Positions 37,238 to 46,782 of a stretch of DNA of 64,000 bases are shown in pieces. The position numbers and the translations under genes are program-made. Under the pieces are notes generated by a model, which worked only from the letters and a program-made list of their open reading frames with translations, did no database searches and had not been told where the DNA came from. The stretch lies in the NCBI GenBank assembly GCA_900541695.1, contig UQKL01000009.1, positions 1-64,000 of the forward strand. Reading direction: 5' to 3'. The DNA is from an uncultured Collinsella sp. (GTDB lineage Bacteria > Actinomycetota > Coriobacteriia > Coriobacteriales > Coriobacteriaceae). The number at the start of each line of letters is the position of its first letter. The first letter of the stretch is position 1.

Positions 37238-37936
37238 CTAGCGCTTGTTCCTCCGGGACAAAAGAAGCGCGGCTATAAATGCGATGATTGCAAGCGTCAG
37301 CAACACCAAAAGCAACGTGAGTGTGCTGTCGCCCGTTGCCACGAGACCGAGCAAGCCGGGCTTCTTGCTGCCAGCAGACTGCACGGGGATCTTCTCGCCG
37401 TCGTCCTCGGCGGTAATCTCCCAGCGAATGGTCTTGTTTGCGTCGGCAAGCTCGTTGCCTACCGACGTCGGGACACTTAGTTGCAAATTGAGCACCGTGC
37501 TGCCATCGCTCGCAAACGTTGCGACCTGCGTGGGATAGGCAAACACGCTGCCCGGCGTTCCCGTCTGGAGCCAACCGGCAGACGCATCGCCCGCCGACGC
37601 TGTCAAGGTAATGGGCGACAGCAGGTGTGCCGTCTCGTGATCGACAACGGCCCGCACAAACACGCGTACCTGGGACTTTACGCCCGTGGCACGAACCTCG
37701 ATCTGCTGCTCGCGCACATCGCCGGGCATCAGATCTTTAAAGGCCAAAAACAGATCGGGCTCCCCCGAAGAGCCCGTCGCTCCCGAGACCGTCAACTGTC
37801 GCGCATTTCCGTCATAGGCAATCGCGGGAGCGTCGGCAAACGCACGAGCAGGCGCGGCGAGCGCGACAATGCAGAAAATGGCCGCGACCACGCAGCGCAA
37901 GGAAGTCGCAACGTCTTTGCGAATTGGGAAAGCCAT
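37238..37936 (-). CDS. Membrane-anchored surface protein of the fibre locus
   Basis: 232 residues from the ATG at 37936. N-terminal signal peptide (SLRCVVAAIFCIVALAAPARAFA), an extracellular beta-rich domain of about 150 residues, then LVATGDST, a hydrophobic stretch and RRNKR. The end has the layout of a cell-wall sorting signal, but the motif is LVATG where sortase substrates have LPXTG, and no sortase gene is in the window. It begins two bases after the previous TasA-like gene, last in the operon. It may tie the fibre to the cell surface. Family not recognised. Confidence 0.75.
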   Translation of the reverse strand: MAFPIRKDVATSLRCVVAAIFCIVALAAPARAFADAPAIAYDGNARQLTVSGATGSSGEPDLFLAFKDLMPGDVREQQIEVRATGVKSQVRVFVRAVVDHETAHLLSPITLTASAGDASAGWLQTGTPGSVFAYPTQVATFASDGSTVLNLQLSVPTSVGNELADANKTIRWEITAEDDGEKIPVQSAGSKKPGLLGLVATGDSTLTLLLVLLTLAIIAFIAALLLSRRNKR

Positions 37937-37938
37937 AC

Positions 37939-38508
37939 TTACGCACCCCCATGCGGCGGCACCAGCACGCCGTCCTCGACTGCACAGCCCCATGCCTCTG
38001 CAACTGCATCGTCGGGCGTGGATTGAATTGCCTGGGTCGAAATGTCAACGACCAGGTTCTTCCCACCTGCTTTATGCTCAGTCACGCTCTTGATGAGCAC
38101 ATCGGTTTTGTCCATCGGTGAAACGGGAGACGTCCAGTAGTAGAATCCGTCGGACGCGACAACCCAAGAGGCGGCTCTGTTGGAAGCAGATGCCGTGGAC
38201 ACACTGCCCCAGTCAATGACGTAGTCGGTGCCGGCAACCGGCTCATCCCACAGGCGCGCGCCATCCTGGTCCTGCCAGTAGATATCCACCGCAACACGCA
38301 GGTATGCCGGGGCCGAGCCCTTGTTTGTAATCGTGACGTCGCTCTTCACGTTGTCATTGAGGTTCTCGTCCACCGAAGGTGCCACCGAACCAAAGCCAAA
38401 CTCGTTGACCAGCACCCCCGTAACCGAAAGCCACGCAAAGGTACCGGCGGCGCCAGCCAACAGGAGAACACCAACAAGGAGGGCAACGATCTGCTTGCGC
38501 TTAGTCAT
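37939..38508 (-). CDS. TasA/camelysin-like secreted protein (third copy)
   Basis: 189 residues. The N-terminus KRKQIVALLVGVLLLAGAAG then TFAWLS is the type processed by SipW signal peptidases (hydrophobic core ending in a T-x-A-W/Y-L motif). The rest is a beta-rich domain with TNKGSAPAYLRV, as in TasA-like and related subunits. GGAGG lies just before the ATG, one base after the adhesin gene. It likely contributes to a fibre or is an accessory or capping subunit. Confidence 0.82.
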   Translation of the reverse strand: MTKRKQIVALLVGVLLLAGAAGTFAWLSVTGVLVNEFGFGSVAPSVDENLNDNVKSDVTITNKGSAPAYLRVAVDIYWQDQDGARLWDEPVAGTDYVIDWGSVSTASASNRAASWVVASDGFYYWTSPVSPMDKTDVLIKSVTEHKAGGKNLVVDISTQAIQSTPDDAVAEAWGCAVEDGVLVPPHGGA

Positions 38509-38509
38509 C

Positions 38510-41500
38510 CTAGTCCTCCCTCCTCAGCGTGCCGTTTTCCCAAACATTCTTGGCACGCGAGCTGCCATCGACCCATTTGTCATTCGCGCGCGTGTTGACG
38601 CACGTCACCACCGCATCGCCCGCGCTCGAAGCAGACGAAATCGTCAGCTCGGCAGATTTACCGGGCGCCTTGCCCGGCGTGCTCAGCTCGCCCTCGTAGC
38701 GCCATGCCCAATTCGTGTCTTCCTCGACGGTATAGATGCCCGTCGGCGCGGCAAATTGCACGCTGCCGACATACCAGGTCTCGCCGTCTTCGTCGCGCCT
38801 CTCGCTAACTTTCACCTCGACCATGCGCGTCTCGGCAGGAGAATCCTCCGACGCCTTGCGTGCCACCTTAAAGCGGAACGTTTGTCCCATGGCGCTGGCA
38901 TCGGTGGTCTTTTTGACGATCGTCAGCGCATGGGTCTTGGCGAAGTCGAACACGGCATTGCCGTCGCCTTGCTTGCCTTCGCCCGTCTTCTTGGACTCCA
39001 GGCGGTTGGCCAAGTCGAACGAACCGTTACCCGAGCCCAAGCTGTAGAGCGAGACATACTGGTCGTTAACGGGTTCCTCCGTCATGGACGCATCAGGACC
39101 GTAGCTCGCCCGCTTAACGGTAACAGTCAGCTGCGTCCCCATAAACGGCTCAGCAAAGCAGACCTTAAAGGGTGCTTTGTCGGCGCTATTGTCGACTGTG
39201 TTGGCGGCGTTGGGATCGAGCAGCCATTTAAGCTGCGCGGTGGTCATGGTTACGTGGTTCTCGGGGTCTGATGTATCCTTGGCGACCACGCGATACGTCA
39301 CGGGATACAGGTCCATGTCGCCCTTAACCGACTCGTCCTTAAACTCATCCCAAGACTTCGCAGCGCCACCGTCAGGCACATATCGCCACTCCAGGAAGAG
39401 TTCGCGCACGTCACCGCTGGCCGCCCGTTCATCGAGCAGCGCGACGATCTTGGAGTGGGCGTCCGGGTCGTATGCCACGGACTTTTTCTCCATCTCGGGA
39501 TTGCCGTCGTTGTCATAGACCGGGTTGCCGCTCTCATCCACCTTGGGAACATCGACGTTATGGACAAAGCCGGCGCCCGTCGCGCGCTCGCCGTCCGAGT
39601 CGACCGTCGCCGTAAAGACGACCGACCCGTCGACACCGTGATAGCGAACCTTATACGGCGCGATCTTGTACACCGCGGTGTAGGTCACGCTCTCAAAGGG
39701 CTCGCTGCCCTCGAGGGGATACTTCTCGTCATCGGTCAACAGGGTGTATTTGCCATCGGAATCATAGTCGCGCGACCAGCCGGCAAAGTCGTACTTGGTG
39801 CCGTCAATGCCCACAACCTCCTTGACAGCCTTGACCTCAAGAGAAATCTGGTCGCCGGAATCAGTACGGCCGAGACCGCGGACAAGAGCAGGATTCGCGA
39901 GATTTGAGTCGATGTTCGATTGAACGGTAACCAGGCTGGGACGGTAGACCGGGTACAGCTCCATGGGGGCCCTGACCACGGTAGAAGCACTCACCATGCG
40001 GATACCCTCCGACCAAGCGACATAGCCCTTGCCAGGTGCCGGCTTGGCTTCCGTCCAGCCCACGAAGGCGTTGAACGCACCTCCTGTATCCCTATCGATA
40101 GCGCTGACGTCATAAGTGGGCTTCGGGATGCTGCCATCAAGGTTGCCGAGCATATCGCCTTGCTGAGCAACTTTGCCGTCAACATCTTTGGCATTGAGAT
40201 GGTACACGACCGCCAACGGCGAATAGTACGCCACAAATGTATAGGCCCCGCCGGGTTCCACCTGATGGGAATACGAGTTATCGCCGTTAGGTTCGATCTC
40301 TTCAGCTTCGCCATTCGGAAGCTCGATCTCAACCTTCTGCAACTTATACAGCTCACCGCCTGCTTTATAAACCGGAGTCGTGACGTCAGGGGTCACCGTT
40401 GCCGTAGCAGGGTCGGTGCCCGCGTTGATAACGGGATCGATGTCGTACCTAGGCACATTGACCTTGTCCGTGCCCTTAAAACCGGCGCGATACAGGTTGG
40501 TGGTGTACCTAACATCGTACTTCGCGTACACCGGATAGGCATCCTGCCACTGGGTGACCTTAAAATCTGGTTTCACCAGATACGGTTCGGCCTTATCCGG
40601 GTCAGAAGTGGTGAAGGAATCGCCCTCGACATCGTAGATATACTTCCAGACGTCAGAACCCTTCTGGACCTCGGCGGTCGAAATCCAGCCCAGGAACTTA
40701 TAGCCCGGCACGGCCATGTCGGCATCGGTCGGGGAAGCTTCGAGGGTCAGGGGGCTCTCATACGATCCCTTCTCACCATCTTCTGTCTTTTCGGCCACTT
40801 TAACCGACTTATTAACATGCGGGTAGTAATACGTGAACGTCGGATCCGCCCCGTTCACCTTGGTCTGCAGCAAGTTACTCTCATAGCGCCGCGTGGCAGT
40901 CCTCACGACATTATCGCCCTTGTTGTAGAAATTAACGTCCGTGGTAATCATCGCGCGAACGTAGTACTTCTTATCTGTACGCACCATGCTCTCGATGGGA
41001 TTTTTCACATATGTCCAATATTCACCATCGCGCTCAAGCGTCCAGAAATTCAGGCGATAGCGATCATTCACCGGTTTGACCGTTACGTTCAGCGAAGCCG
41101 AAGTCCAAGTATCGCTTAGCGTTGCAGCGCCTGGAAAATCGGTATCGGCATAGAGATTTTTTAGAGTATCGGCTCCCGTATCGTTTTTAACGTTGTGCGA
41201 GTACGCGTTAAGGGGACTCACGACAAGGGTTTCCTTCGTGAAGCGCGTGCCACACGTTTCATAACTATCCTTTATACCGTGGTCAACATGCTCCGGGCCC
41301 CAGTGGACGACGTTTTCACGCACGAAGGTACTACCGACGTTTTCCTCAAAGGGCGTTTGATAGCGATTCCAAACGGAACAAAGTAGCTTGCTGTCCGTAA
41401 ACTCATGGTTGGTATAAGCCCGAACGTAATAATCCACTCGGTACTCAAAGCGGGCGATGTAGGTATGCGGCGCGGTTAAATCGACATCGGCGGGGAGCGT

Positions 41501-43972
41501 ATAGCTGGGGTCGCGGCTTACGCGCACCTCGAGCGGGGCATCCTCGGTTCCCTTGTTTTCATACCAACCCAGGAAACGATAGCCGTCGGGCAGCTGGCCC
41601 TCCTCGGATATAGCTTTACCGGATACGTCGAGCACCTGTACGGTATACGCGCTTGTGCCATCTTCTGCAGTCTCAACCTTAACGTCAGTTTTGCCCACAC
41701 CGTCGCGCCGAGTCTGATCGTCGGTTGCATCCTGCTCATTGCCCTCAAACACCGTCATGATGTTCGACACATAGTCGGTGTACACCGGATAAAAATCGGT
41801 AGGACCAAGCACAGTGATCTCGGTGCCGGCAGGATAGAACGCACCGGCATTTTTTAGCTCGGCGAGCTGGGTCGAGGTAATGGCTGCATAGCCACCGTTC
41901 ATCTGAGCCTCTTCGCTCGGCTTCGTTGTCCAACCGATAAAGGTGGCGCTGGAAGACAGCGTGCCACGATCGGTAGGAGCGGCGGGGTTGAGCTTCGCGC
42001 CGTAGCGATACCAATCGCCCGATTTGTCGTGTGCAGTGCCGCTCTGGCAATCGAGCGTTTCGCCCTGGACGTTATAGAACAGCACCTGCGCCTCGTACGA
42101 AGCGATAAACAGGTCATTGCCCTTAAAACCGTCGACCCCCTTGGCATTATCGGCGGTATAGGTTGACGTTTTCTCGTGCGCCTCGCTCTTCTGGACCTGC
42201 TTGCCGGCAGTCACCGCAGCGTCATCGGTCTTGCCGTTAAACCAGCTGTTGTCATGATCGATGCGGTTCACTTTAACCCCGGGCTCGCGGAACCAGCCCA
42301 TAAAACGGTAGCCGCCGTTCTCCTTGGTCAGGCCATCAGGCTTTGCGGAGGTATCCTGCTTAAACGTTACCGATGTATCGCCCTGGGCCAAGCCCTGAGC
42401 CGTTCCCGCCAGCACGGCGCTCACGGCAAAGGCATACGGATCCGAGGTCGCCTGATCAATACCGAGTTTGGTTGCCGTAATAGTCGCGGTACCCGCACCG
42501 GGAAAATCGATCGTCGCCTTAACGCTTTGGCCATGCACGGGGATATTCAGCTTGTAATCCATCGCCCATTCGTTTGCATGGTCGCCGCCCAGATAATCGT
42601 TATTGGCAGTCGAGCGCATGGTGCCGGCACAGAAGTCGTAGTCGTGCTCTTCCCATAGCTCACGCGTGGTATAGCGCTCGTCGTCCCACGGGCCATAGCC
42701 GTCGCCCTTGGTGGTACCGTCGCCGCCAAAAGAGGGGATCTTCTTCTTAGCCGCGGTACCCTGGCTGCTGCCGTTTAGGCTCACGCTCGGCTTAAAGTAG
42801 CACTCGGTGACCGTGGCGTCGCTCTTGTTGGCGCGCGCAGCAATACCGCCCAGGTTCACGTCGTTTTGGATGATGGGGATCACGGCGATGGGGTTGTATT
42901 GACGCGAGCTCAGGTCACCTGCAAAGTGGCTGCGGACGAGCTCATTGCCTTCTTTGGTTAAAATACGACCCGCCAGGCCACCCGCCCACGCGCGCGTCAC
43001 GGCGACAACGCCCACGTACGACGCGGCATAGCTGTAGCACTGGGCCGTCGAGAAGCAGTCGATGATCTTGGCGTCACCTGCCATGCAGCCCACAAAGCCC
43101 GAGGCGTACACGTTGTTGCCGCCCAGGGCGCCAATGGCCACGTCGTACTTATTGGTGACGTCGGTCATGCCCTTCTCGGCAATCGAGCCGTCGTCCTTAC
43201 GCGTCGGCGTCACGCGGCAGTACTCGATAGTCGATTTCTCAACGTAGCCGGCAAACGCCGCCATATACAGACCCTCACCGCCGAGCGCCTGCACGCCCGA
43301 AGTCGTGTTGTTAACGGCGCGGCCACCACGTACCTCGCAGTTATAGAGGGTACAGCCGTCGAGCTCGCCGGCGATGAGACCGCCCTCAAAGCCTGCGTTG
43401 GTAATGAGGTTGAGAGCATTGTTGGCGCAGGTCACGTGCAGCGTGCTCTCCATGACCATAACGTTTTCGAAACGCGTATTGACGGCCTTGCCCACGATAA
43501 TGCCACCGCGGAAGTCCGCCCACACGTTGGCGTCCTTGACCAGGAAGTTTTTGATGGTGGCACCGTTGGTCTCGGCAAAAAATCCCGTATCGCGCTCGGG
43601 GTCAAAAGCGTCTTTATCGTAGTTCAGGCCCTCAACGGTGTGGTTTTGACCATCGAACACGCCCTTAAACGGATGCTCCTTGTTACCAAACGACAGATGC
43701 TTAACGGTGTTTACAACGATGTCTTTCATGTCGTCGCTGTCGAGCTCAATGTCGTTATCGAGATAAACGTGCCAGCCGGACGTATCGCGCTCGCGCGACA
43801 GCGCCACACACGACAAAAAGTCAGCCTCGTTTTTGATGTGGAATTCGTTTTTGTTCTCGGGCACGTCCTCGGCATGCACCGCCGTCGGCAGCGCCATAAC
43901 GCAGCAAATGGCAATCGTCGCGACGGCAACTAGCCTGCTAAGCACGCCCCGGTTCATGTTCTTGATCTTCAT
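38510..43972 (-). CDS. Giant secreted adhesin with beta-helix and InlB-type repeats
   Basis: 1820 residues. Signal peptide to about residue 34 (ALPTAVHA-ED). Residues about 50-430 show a right-handed beta-helix pattern with FKGVFDGQNHTVEGL and several GG(I/L)IAG or GLAGR turns (GLUG-like). Residues about 480-1500 contain at least six InlB-B-type (Listeria-Bacteroides) repeats marked by F-x-GW: FMGWF, FIGWT, FLGWY, FLGWI, FVGWT, FAGWS. The C-terminus is a Cna-B/SpaA-like domain ending in VTCVNTRANDKW. No LPXTG or membrane anchor is seen, so attachment is probably through neighbouring subunits. The gene is central to the SipW/TasA-like operon. Confidence 0.88.
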   Translation of the reverse strand: MKIKNMNRGVLSRLVAVATIAICCVMALPTAVHAEDVPENKNEFHIKNEADFLSCVALSRERDTSGWHVYLDNDIELDSDDMKDIVVNTVKHLSFGNKEHPFKGVFDGQNHTVEGLNYDKDAFDPERDTGFFAETNGATIKNFLVKDANVWADFRGGIIVGKAVNTRFENVMVMESTLHVTCANNALNLITNAGFEGGLIAGELDGCTLYNCEVRGGRAVNNTTSGVQALGGEGLYMAAFAGYVEKSTIEYCRVTPTRKDDGSIAEKGMTDVTNKYDVAIGALGGNNVYASGFVGCMAGDAKIIDCFSTAQCYSYAASYVGVVAVTRAWAGGLAGRILTKEGNELVRSHFAGDLSSRQYNPIAVIPIIQNDVNLGGIAARANKSDATVTECYFKPSVSLNGSSQGTAAKKKIPSFGGDGTTKGDGYGPWDDERYTTRELWEEHDYDFCAGTMRSTANNDYLGGDHANEWAMDYKLNIPVHGQSVKATIDFPGAGTATITATKLGIDQATSDPYAFAVSAVLAGTAQGLAQGDTSVTFKQDTSAKPDGLTKENGGYRFMGWFREPGVKVNRIDHDNSWFNGKTDDAAVTAGKQVQKSEAHEKTSTYTADNAKGVDGFKGNDLFIASYEAQVLFYNVQGETLDCQSGTAHDKSGDWYRYGAKLNPAAPTDRGTLSSSATFIGWTTKPSEEAQMNGGYAAITSTQLAELKNAGAFYPAGTEITVLGPTDFYPVYTDYVSNIMTVFEGNEQDATDDQTRRDGVGKTDVKVETAEDGTSAYTVQVLDVSGKAISEEGQLPDGYRFLGWYENKGTEDAPLEVRVSRDPSYTLPADVDLTAPHTYIARFEYRVDYYVRAYTNHEFTDSKLLCSVWNRYQTPFEENVGSTFVRENVVHWGPEHVDHGIKDSYETCGTRFTKETLVVSPLNAYSHNVKNDTGADTLKNLYADTDFPGAATLSDTWTSASLNVTVKPVNDRYRLNFWTLERDGEYWTYVKNPIESMVRTDKKYYVRAMITTDVNFYNKGDNVVRTATRRYESNLLQTKVNGADPTFTYYYPHVNKSVKVAEKTEDGEKGSYESPLTLEASPTDADMAVPGYKFLGWISTAEVQKGSDVWKYIYDVEGDSFTTSDPDKAEPYLVKPDFKVTQWQDAYPVYAKYDVRYTTNLYRAGFKGTDKVNVPRYDIDPVINAGTDPATATVTPDVTTPVYKAGGELYKLQKVEIELPNGEAEEIEPNGDNSYSHQVEPGGAYTFVAYYSPLAVVYHLNAKDVDGKVAQQGDMLGNLDGSIPKPTYDVSAIDRDTGGAFNAFVGWTEAKPAPGKGYVAWSEGIRMVSASTVVRAPMELYPVYRPSLVTVQSNIDSNLANPALVRGLGRTDSGDQISLEVKAVKEVVGIDGTKYDFAGWSRDYDSDGKYTLLTDDEKYPLEGSEPFESVTYTAVYKIAPYKVRYHGVDGSVVFTATVDSDGERATGAGFVHNVDVPKVDESGNPVYDNDGNPEMEKKSVAYDPDAHSKIVALLDERAASGDVRELFLEWRYVPDGGAAKSWDEFKDESVKGDMDLYPVTYRVVAKDTSDPENHVTMTTAQLKWLLDPNAANTVDNSADKAPFKVCFAEPFMGTQLTVTVKRASYGPDASMTEEPVNDQYVSLYSLGSGNGSFDLANRLESKKTGEGKQGDGNAVFDFAKTHALTIVKKTTDASAMGQTFRFKVARKASEDSPAETRMVEVKVSERRDEDGETWYVGSVQFAAPTGIYTVEEDTNWAWRYEGELSTPGKAPGKSAELTISSASSAGDAVVTCVNTRANDKWVDGSSRAKNVWENGTLRRED

Positions 43973-43975
43973 AGG

Positions 43976-44623
43976 CTAGTTCGCCTCCGGCCAACCCACA
44001 ACGTCAAGTACGTCGAGGGCGGTATCGCTTGCCTGCTGGTTTTTGGCCTGCACGGCCTGAACATCGATATCGAGCCTGAATGAGCCGCCGCGCGCGGCAT
44101 CGTGGTAGTCGTCCACAAAGCGCAGCGAGTCCATGAGGCTTTCCGTCATGGCGCCGGGGTCGAGCGTGCCGCCACGCCCGGCCAATCCGCGGTAGTAGTA
44201 CCACCCATCGCCGCCATCGACCCACGGGAACCCCTCGCCCGCGTTCACATGAAACGCAACGCTGCCCGAAGCATCCGCGCTCGAACCGTCGGGCGCCACC
44301 GACGTCATGCGCAGACGCGCGCGAACGTACTCAGGCTGCGTGCCAGCGTTCTCCACGCGCACAATGCGGCTGATGTCAGAACCCCCGGCCTTGGTGTCGG
44401 GATAGTCCCCGTGCTCGTTGGGCTCAAACGGAATCTCCTCGCCCTGCTCGTTGAGGGTGTATTCGCAGACTCGTACCTTCACGCTGCCAAACGATAGAAC
44501 GTTGTTCGCCGGAACCATATCAACGGTAAAAGCCAGCGTGCCGCACAGACACGCCAGGGCCAACAGCGCCATCGCGGCAAGCGCCAAGGTACGTTTCTGA
44601 TTGTCGGAAAGATTGTTGAGCAT
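43976..44623 (-). CDS. TasA/camelysin-like secreted protein (second copy)
   Basis: 215 residues from the ATG at 44623; a TTG at 44635 is possible, and neither has a clear ribosome site. N-terminal NQKRTLALAAMALLALACLC then GTLAFTVD is a SipW-type signal. The mature part contains RIVRVENAGTQPEYVRARL, a TasA/camelysin-like strand pattern, and a WYYYRG motif resembling the FYYWTSP of the third copy. It is three bases upstream of the adhesin gene, so the two are probably translated together. Confidence 0.82.
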   Translation of the reverse strand: MLNNLSDNQKRTLALAAMALLALACLCGTLAFTVDMVPANNVLSFGSVKVRVCEYTLNEQGEEIPFEPNEHGDYPDTKAGGSDISRIVRVENAGTQPEYVRARLRMTSVAPDGSSADASGSVAFHVNAGEGFPWVDGGDGWYYYRGLAGRGGTLDPGAMTESLMDSLRFVDDYHDAARGGSFRLDIDVQAVQAKNQQASDTALDVLDVVGWPEAN

Positions 44624-44719
44624 TACGTTCGCCAATCGTCGATAAGGGGGGGACCGAGATCCCGGCCCGAAAATGGGGGTGGGGAGCGGACCGGGATCTC
44701 GGTGGAGGGGGTTGGATTA

Positions 44720-45406
44720 CTACAGGTCCTTAGCCCAATCCTTGGCAGCAGCCTCAGCAGACGCAGCCGAGCCCTCAGTGGTGCTGTCTGCAGCGTAAAC
44801 GAAGCAGTTGACCGTCATCTTGGCATCCTTGGCGAAATCCTTTTGCTCGGTCTCCTTGGGCGTAGTCACATTGCTGAACAGCTCACCGGTCCACTTGTCC
44901 TCGGTCTTGCTGGCAATAAGCGGAGTGGCCTCGGTCTCATTGCCAACATAAACGAAAAGGCCACCGAGATAATGAGTCGGTTCGCCCTCAACAGCGGTCG
45001 CCTCAACGGCCTTCCAACCCTTGTTAATGGTGAAGTAAGTCGTCTTGGAATCAGCAGTCCCAGCAGACGCTGTCTCGTTCTTCACGAAAACGTACACATA
45101 AGCGTTTTCGGACCCCTTGCCAATACCGACATTAGGATTCTTAGGAACAGACACGCCAGGGGCGAGCTTGGAGTCCGCAACCCAGTTAGTCTCGGTCAGA
45201 TTGCCGTTGACCTTAGCCTTGTCATCCGGAATCGGCTGATCCGGATTATCAGGATTAGTGGTGGGGTGGTTGATGCCCGCAGTAGTGAAGTTGTTGGTCA
45301 GGCTCGACTGCGCCGTCAGCCATGCATAGGTACCCACGCCGGCAGCCAGCACCAACAGCAGCAGGGCGGCAATGATGCCGTAGCGCTTTTTCTTCTTGTT
45401 TTCCAT
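44720..45406 (-). CDS. TasA/camelysin-like secreted protein (first copy)
   Basis: 228 residues from the ATG at 45406 (AAGGAAG upstream). The signal is KKKKRYGIIAALLLLVLAAG then VGTYAWLTAQ, a textbook SipW substrate. The mature protein is rich in Thr, Asn and Gly with the strand AYVYVFVKNET and a C-terminal acidic helix. It follows the signal peptidase gene by 70 bases. Position and composition suggest the major fibre subunit. A 95-base gap to the next gene (44624-44719) contains GATCCCGG / CCGGGATC stems, possibly tuning expression of the later genes. Confidence 0.85.
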   Translation of the reverse strand: MENKKKKRYGIIAALLLLVLAAGVGTYAWLTAQSSLTNNFTTAGINHPTTNPDNPDQPIPDDKAKVNGNLTETNWVADSKLAPGVSVPKNPNVGIGKGSENAYVYVFVKNETASAGTADSKTTYFTINKGWKAVEATAVEGEPTHYLGGLFVYVGNETEATPLIASKTEDKWTGELFSNVTTPKETEQKDFAKDAKMTVNCFVYAADSTTEGSAASAEAAAKDWAKDL

Positions 45407-45476
45407 CGTTCTCTTCCTTTCGAGAATCGTCTTCCCCGGCAACGGCCCCTACCGCCGCCGACGCTTTTCCCTGCCG

Positions 45477-46034
45477 CTATGAACGCCGCTCCCTCGCATG
45501 CACGCGGGCATGCTTGCCCGCAGGCTCGTCGGGAACCATCCGATCGAGCACTATCGACGCCGTGATCAGCAGCGCCAGAACGGCAACCACAACAAGCAAA
45601 CCAGGCATCGTCGTGCAATATGCGTTGACGAAGCCCAGGTAAGGGACACAAAAAGAAACAGTGCCGATAACACTCGAAAAAGGCGTCTGCTCGGCATCGT
45701 GCATGATGCTTCCGTCTGCATTTTTGTTCGCAATTCCCTGCGTGCCGATCATCTGCGCGGCAGGGTCGATCTCGTACACCTGGTGCGTCACCACGGCGCC
45801 GTCCGATCGGTAAAAGGTTGCATTGTCGCCCACGGCAATATCCGTTGGCTCAACCTGGCGGACAAACACCATGGAGCCAACGGGAAGCTCGGGTTCCATA
45901 GAGCCCGAAAGCACAGCAAAGGGCGTGTATCCAAATGCGCGAGGCACAAAAGAAACAACGGCAAGGGCTATGACAAGCGCGAACGCCAAGCTACTCAAAA
46001 GTGCAATAAATCGTTTGAGTCTACGCGCCGTCAA
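45477..46034 (-). CDS. sipW: SipW-type signal peptidase I
   Basis: 185 residues. N-terminal membrane segment, catalytic Ser in VLSGSMEPELPVGS (about residues 41-54), and VVTHQVYEI with His at the place where other bacterial enzymes have the Lys base; this Ser/His arrangement defines the ER/SipW type. A second membrane segment ends the protein (LLVVVAVLALLITASIVL). SipW processes TasA-like fibre proteins in Bacillus. First gene of the island, upstream of three matching substrates. Confidence 0.92.
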   Translation of the reverse strand: MTARRLKRFIALLSSLAFALVIALAVVSFVPRAFGYTPFAVLSGSMEPELPVGSMVFVRQVEPTDIAVGDNATFYRSDGAVVTHQVYEIDPAAQMIGTQGIANKNADGSIMHDAEQTPFSSVIGTVSFCVPYLGFVNAYCTTMPGLLVVVAVLALLITASIVLDRMVPDEPAGKHARVHARERRS

Positions 46035-46464
46035 AGTGATAATTCATCCCCCTTGAGGACCTATTCGACCCATCCAAAGGTCAGCAAGTTTCAACAGGAA
46101 CCGCAAGGCGCTTGAAAAGTGAGTCCGAAATAAGCCAATTTGGAATCTTTTCGTAATAAAAACATAGCGATGTGCTACACATTTTTCAATGTTTTATCGC
46201 TAAATGCTACTTATTTTGGCGTAAGTGGTCATTTATCCCCAAATTAGTCTGTTTTATCCAATACTTATAACTAACCCCCTACGCAACTTCCCCATAGAAG
46301 GTTCGATTTTTTGCGGAACTAAAATAATGGTAGCCCCCCCCCACATTAAAACAAATTGCTGGAAGTGCCCTTTATTTCCGACCCCTTTTACTGGAGTTTT
46401 ATGACAGCCCCATCTAGTTCGCAGCCCATAACCCTCTGAGAACCGTGTCCCAGAATTCACGTCC
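46035..46464. other. AT-rich intergenic region upstream of sipW
   Basis: About 400 bases with visibly lower GC than the surroundings, including T/A-rich stretches around 46140-46260 and a C tract at 46336. No gene is supported. It must hold the promoter of the fibre operon, but several A/T-rich hexamers compete and I cannot single one out. Confidence 0.6.
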
Positions 46465-46650
46465 GGAGTGGGATACGGCTTCCGCTTGTGCCCCCGTCGG
46501 GAAACCACATCCCACTCCGATCACAAATTCCGGGTCGCACTTTCCGCCAAGACCCTCAACGGGAAACCGCATCCCATTCCAAAGGCAAATTCCGGGACGC
46601 ATTTTCCGAAACCCCACCCATCCGGAAATCCCATCCCACTCCGCGCACAT
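46465..46650. repeat. Array of three 62-bp tandem repeats
   Basis: Units begin at 46465, 46527 and 46589, each exactly 62 bases, with the same pattern as the four-unit array at 36797 and the same tail, CAGCTTATTAGGCCTTC, at 46669. Both arrays read in the same direction and lie on either side of the SipW/TasA-like island. Confidence 0.92.
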
Positions 46651-46712
46651 CCGGGCATAGAACAATCAGCTTATTAGGCCTTCCATCAATAAAGGGGCGC
46701 CCTCGTGTCACG

Positions 46713-46740
46713 AAAAAAGCCTCGAGAATCTCGAGGCTTT
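46713..46740 (-). terminator. Terminator of the flavodoxin gene
   Basis: AAAGCCTCGAG / CTCGAGGCTTT with a three-base loop, followed on the minus strand by TTTTTTCG in continuity with the stem. Confidence 0.88.
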
Positions 46741-46782
46741 CACATTTGTATTGTTTTGCACGAAGGACCGCGAACGGCGAAG

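Noticed and set aside
38510..43972. LPXTG-anchored adhesin
   Set aside because: The C-terminus ends in a Cna-B-like domain and a short polar tail with neither LPXTG nor a membrane segment.
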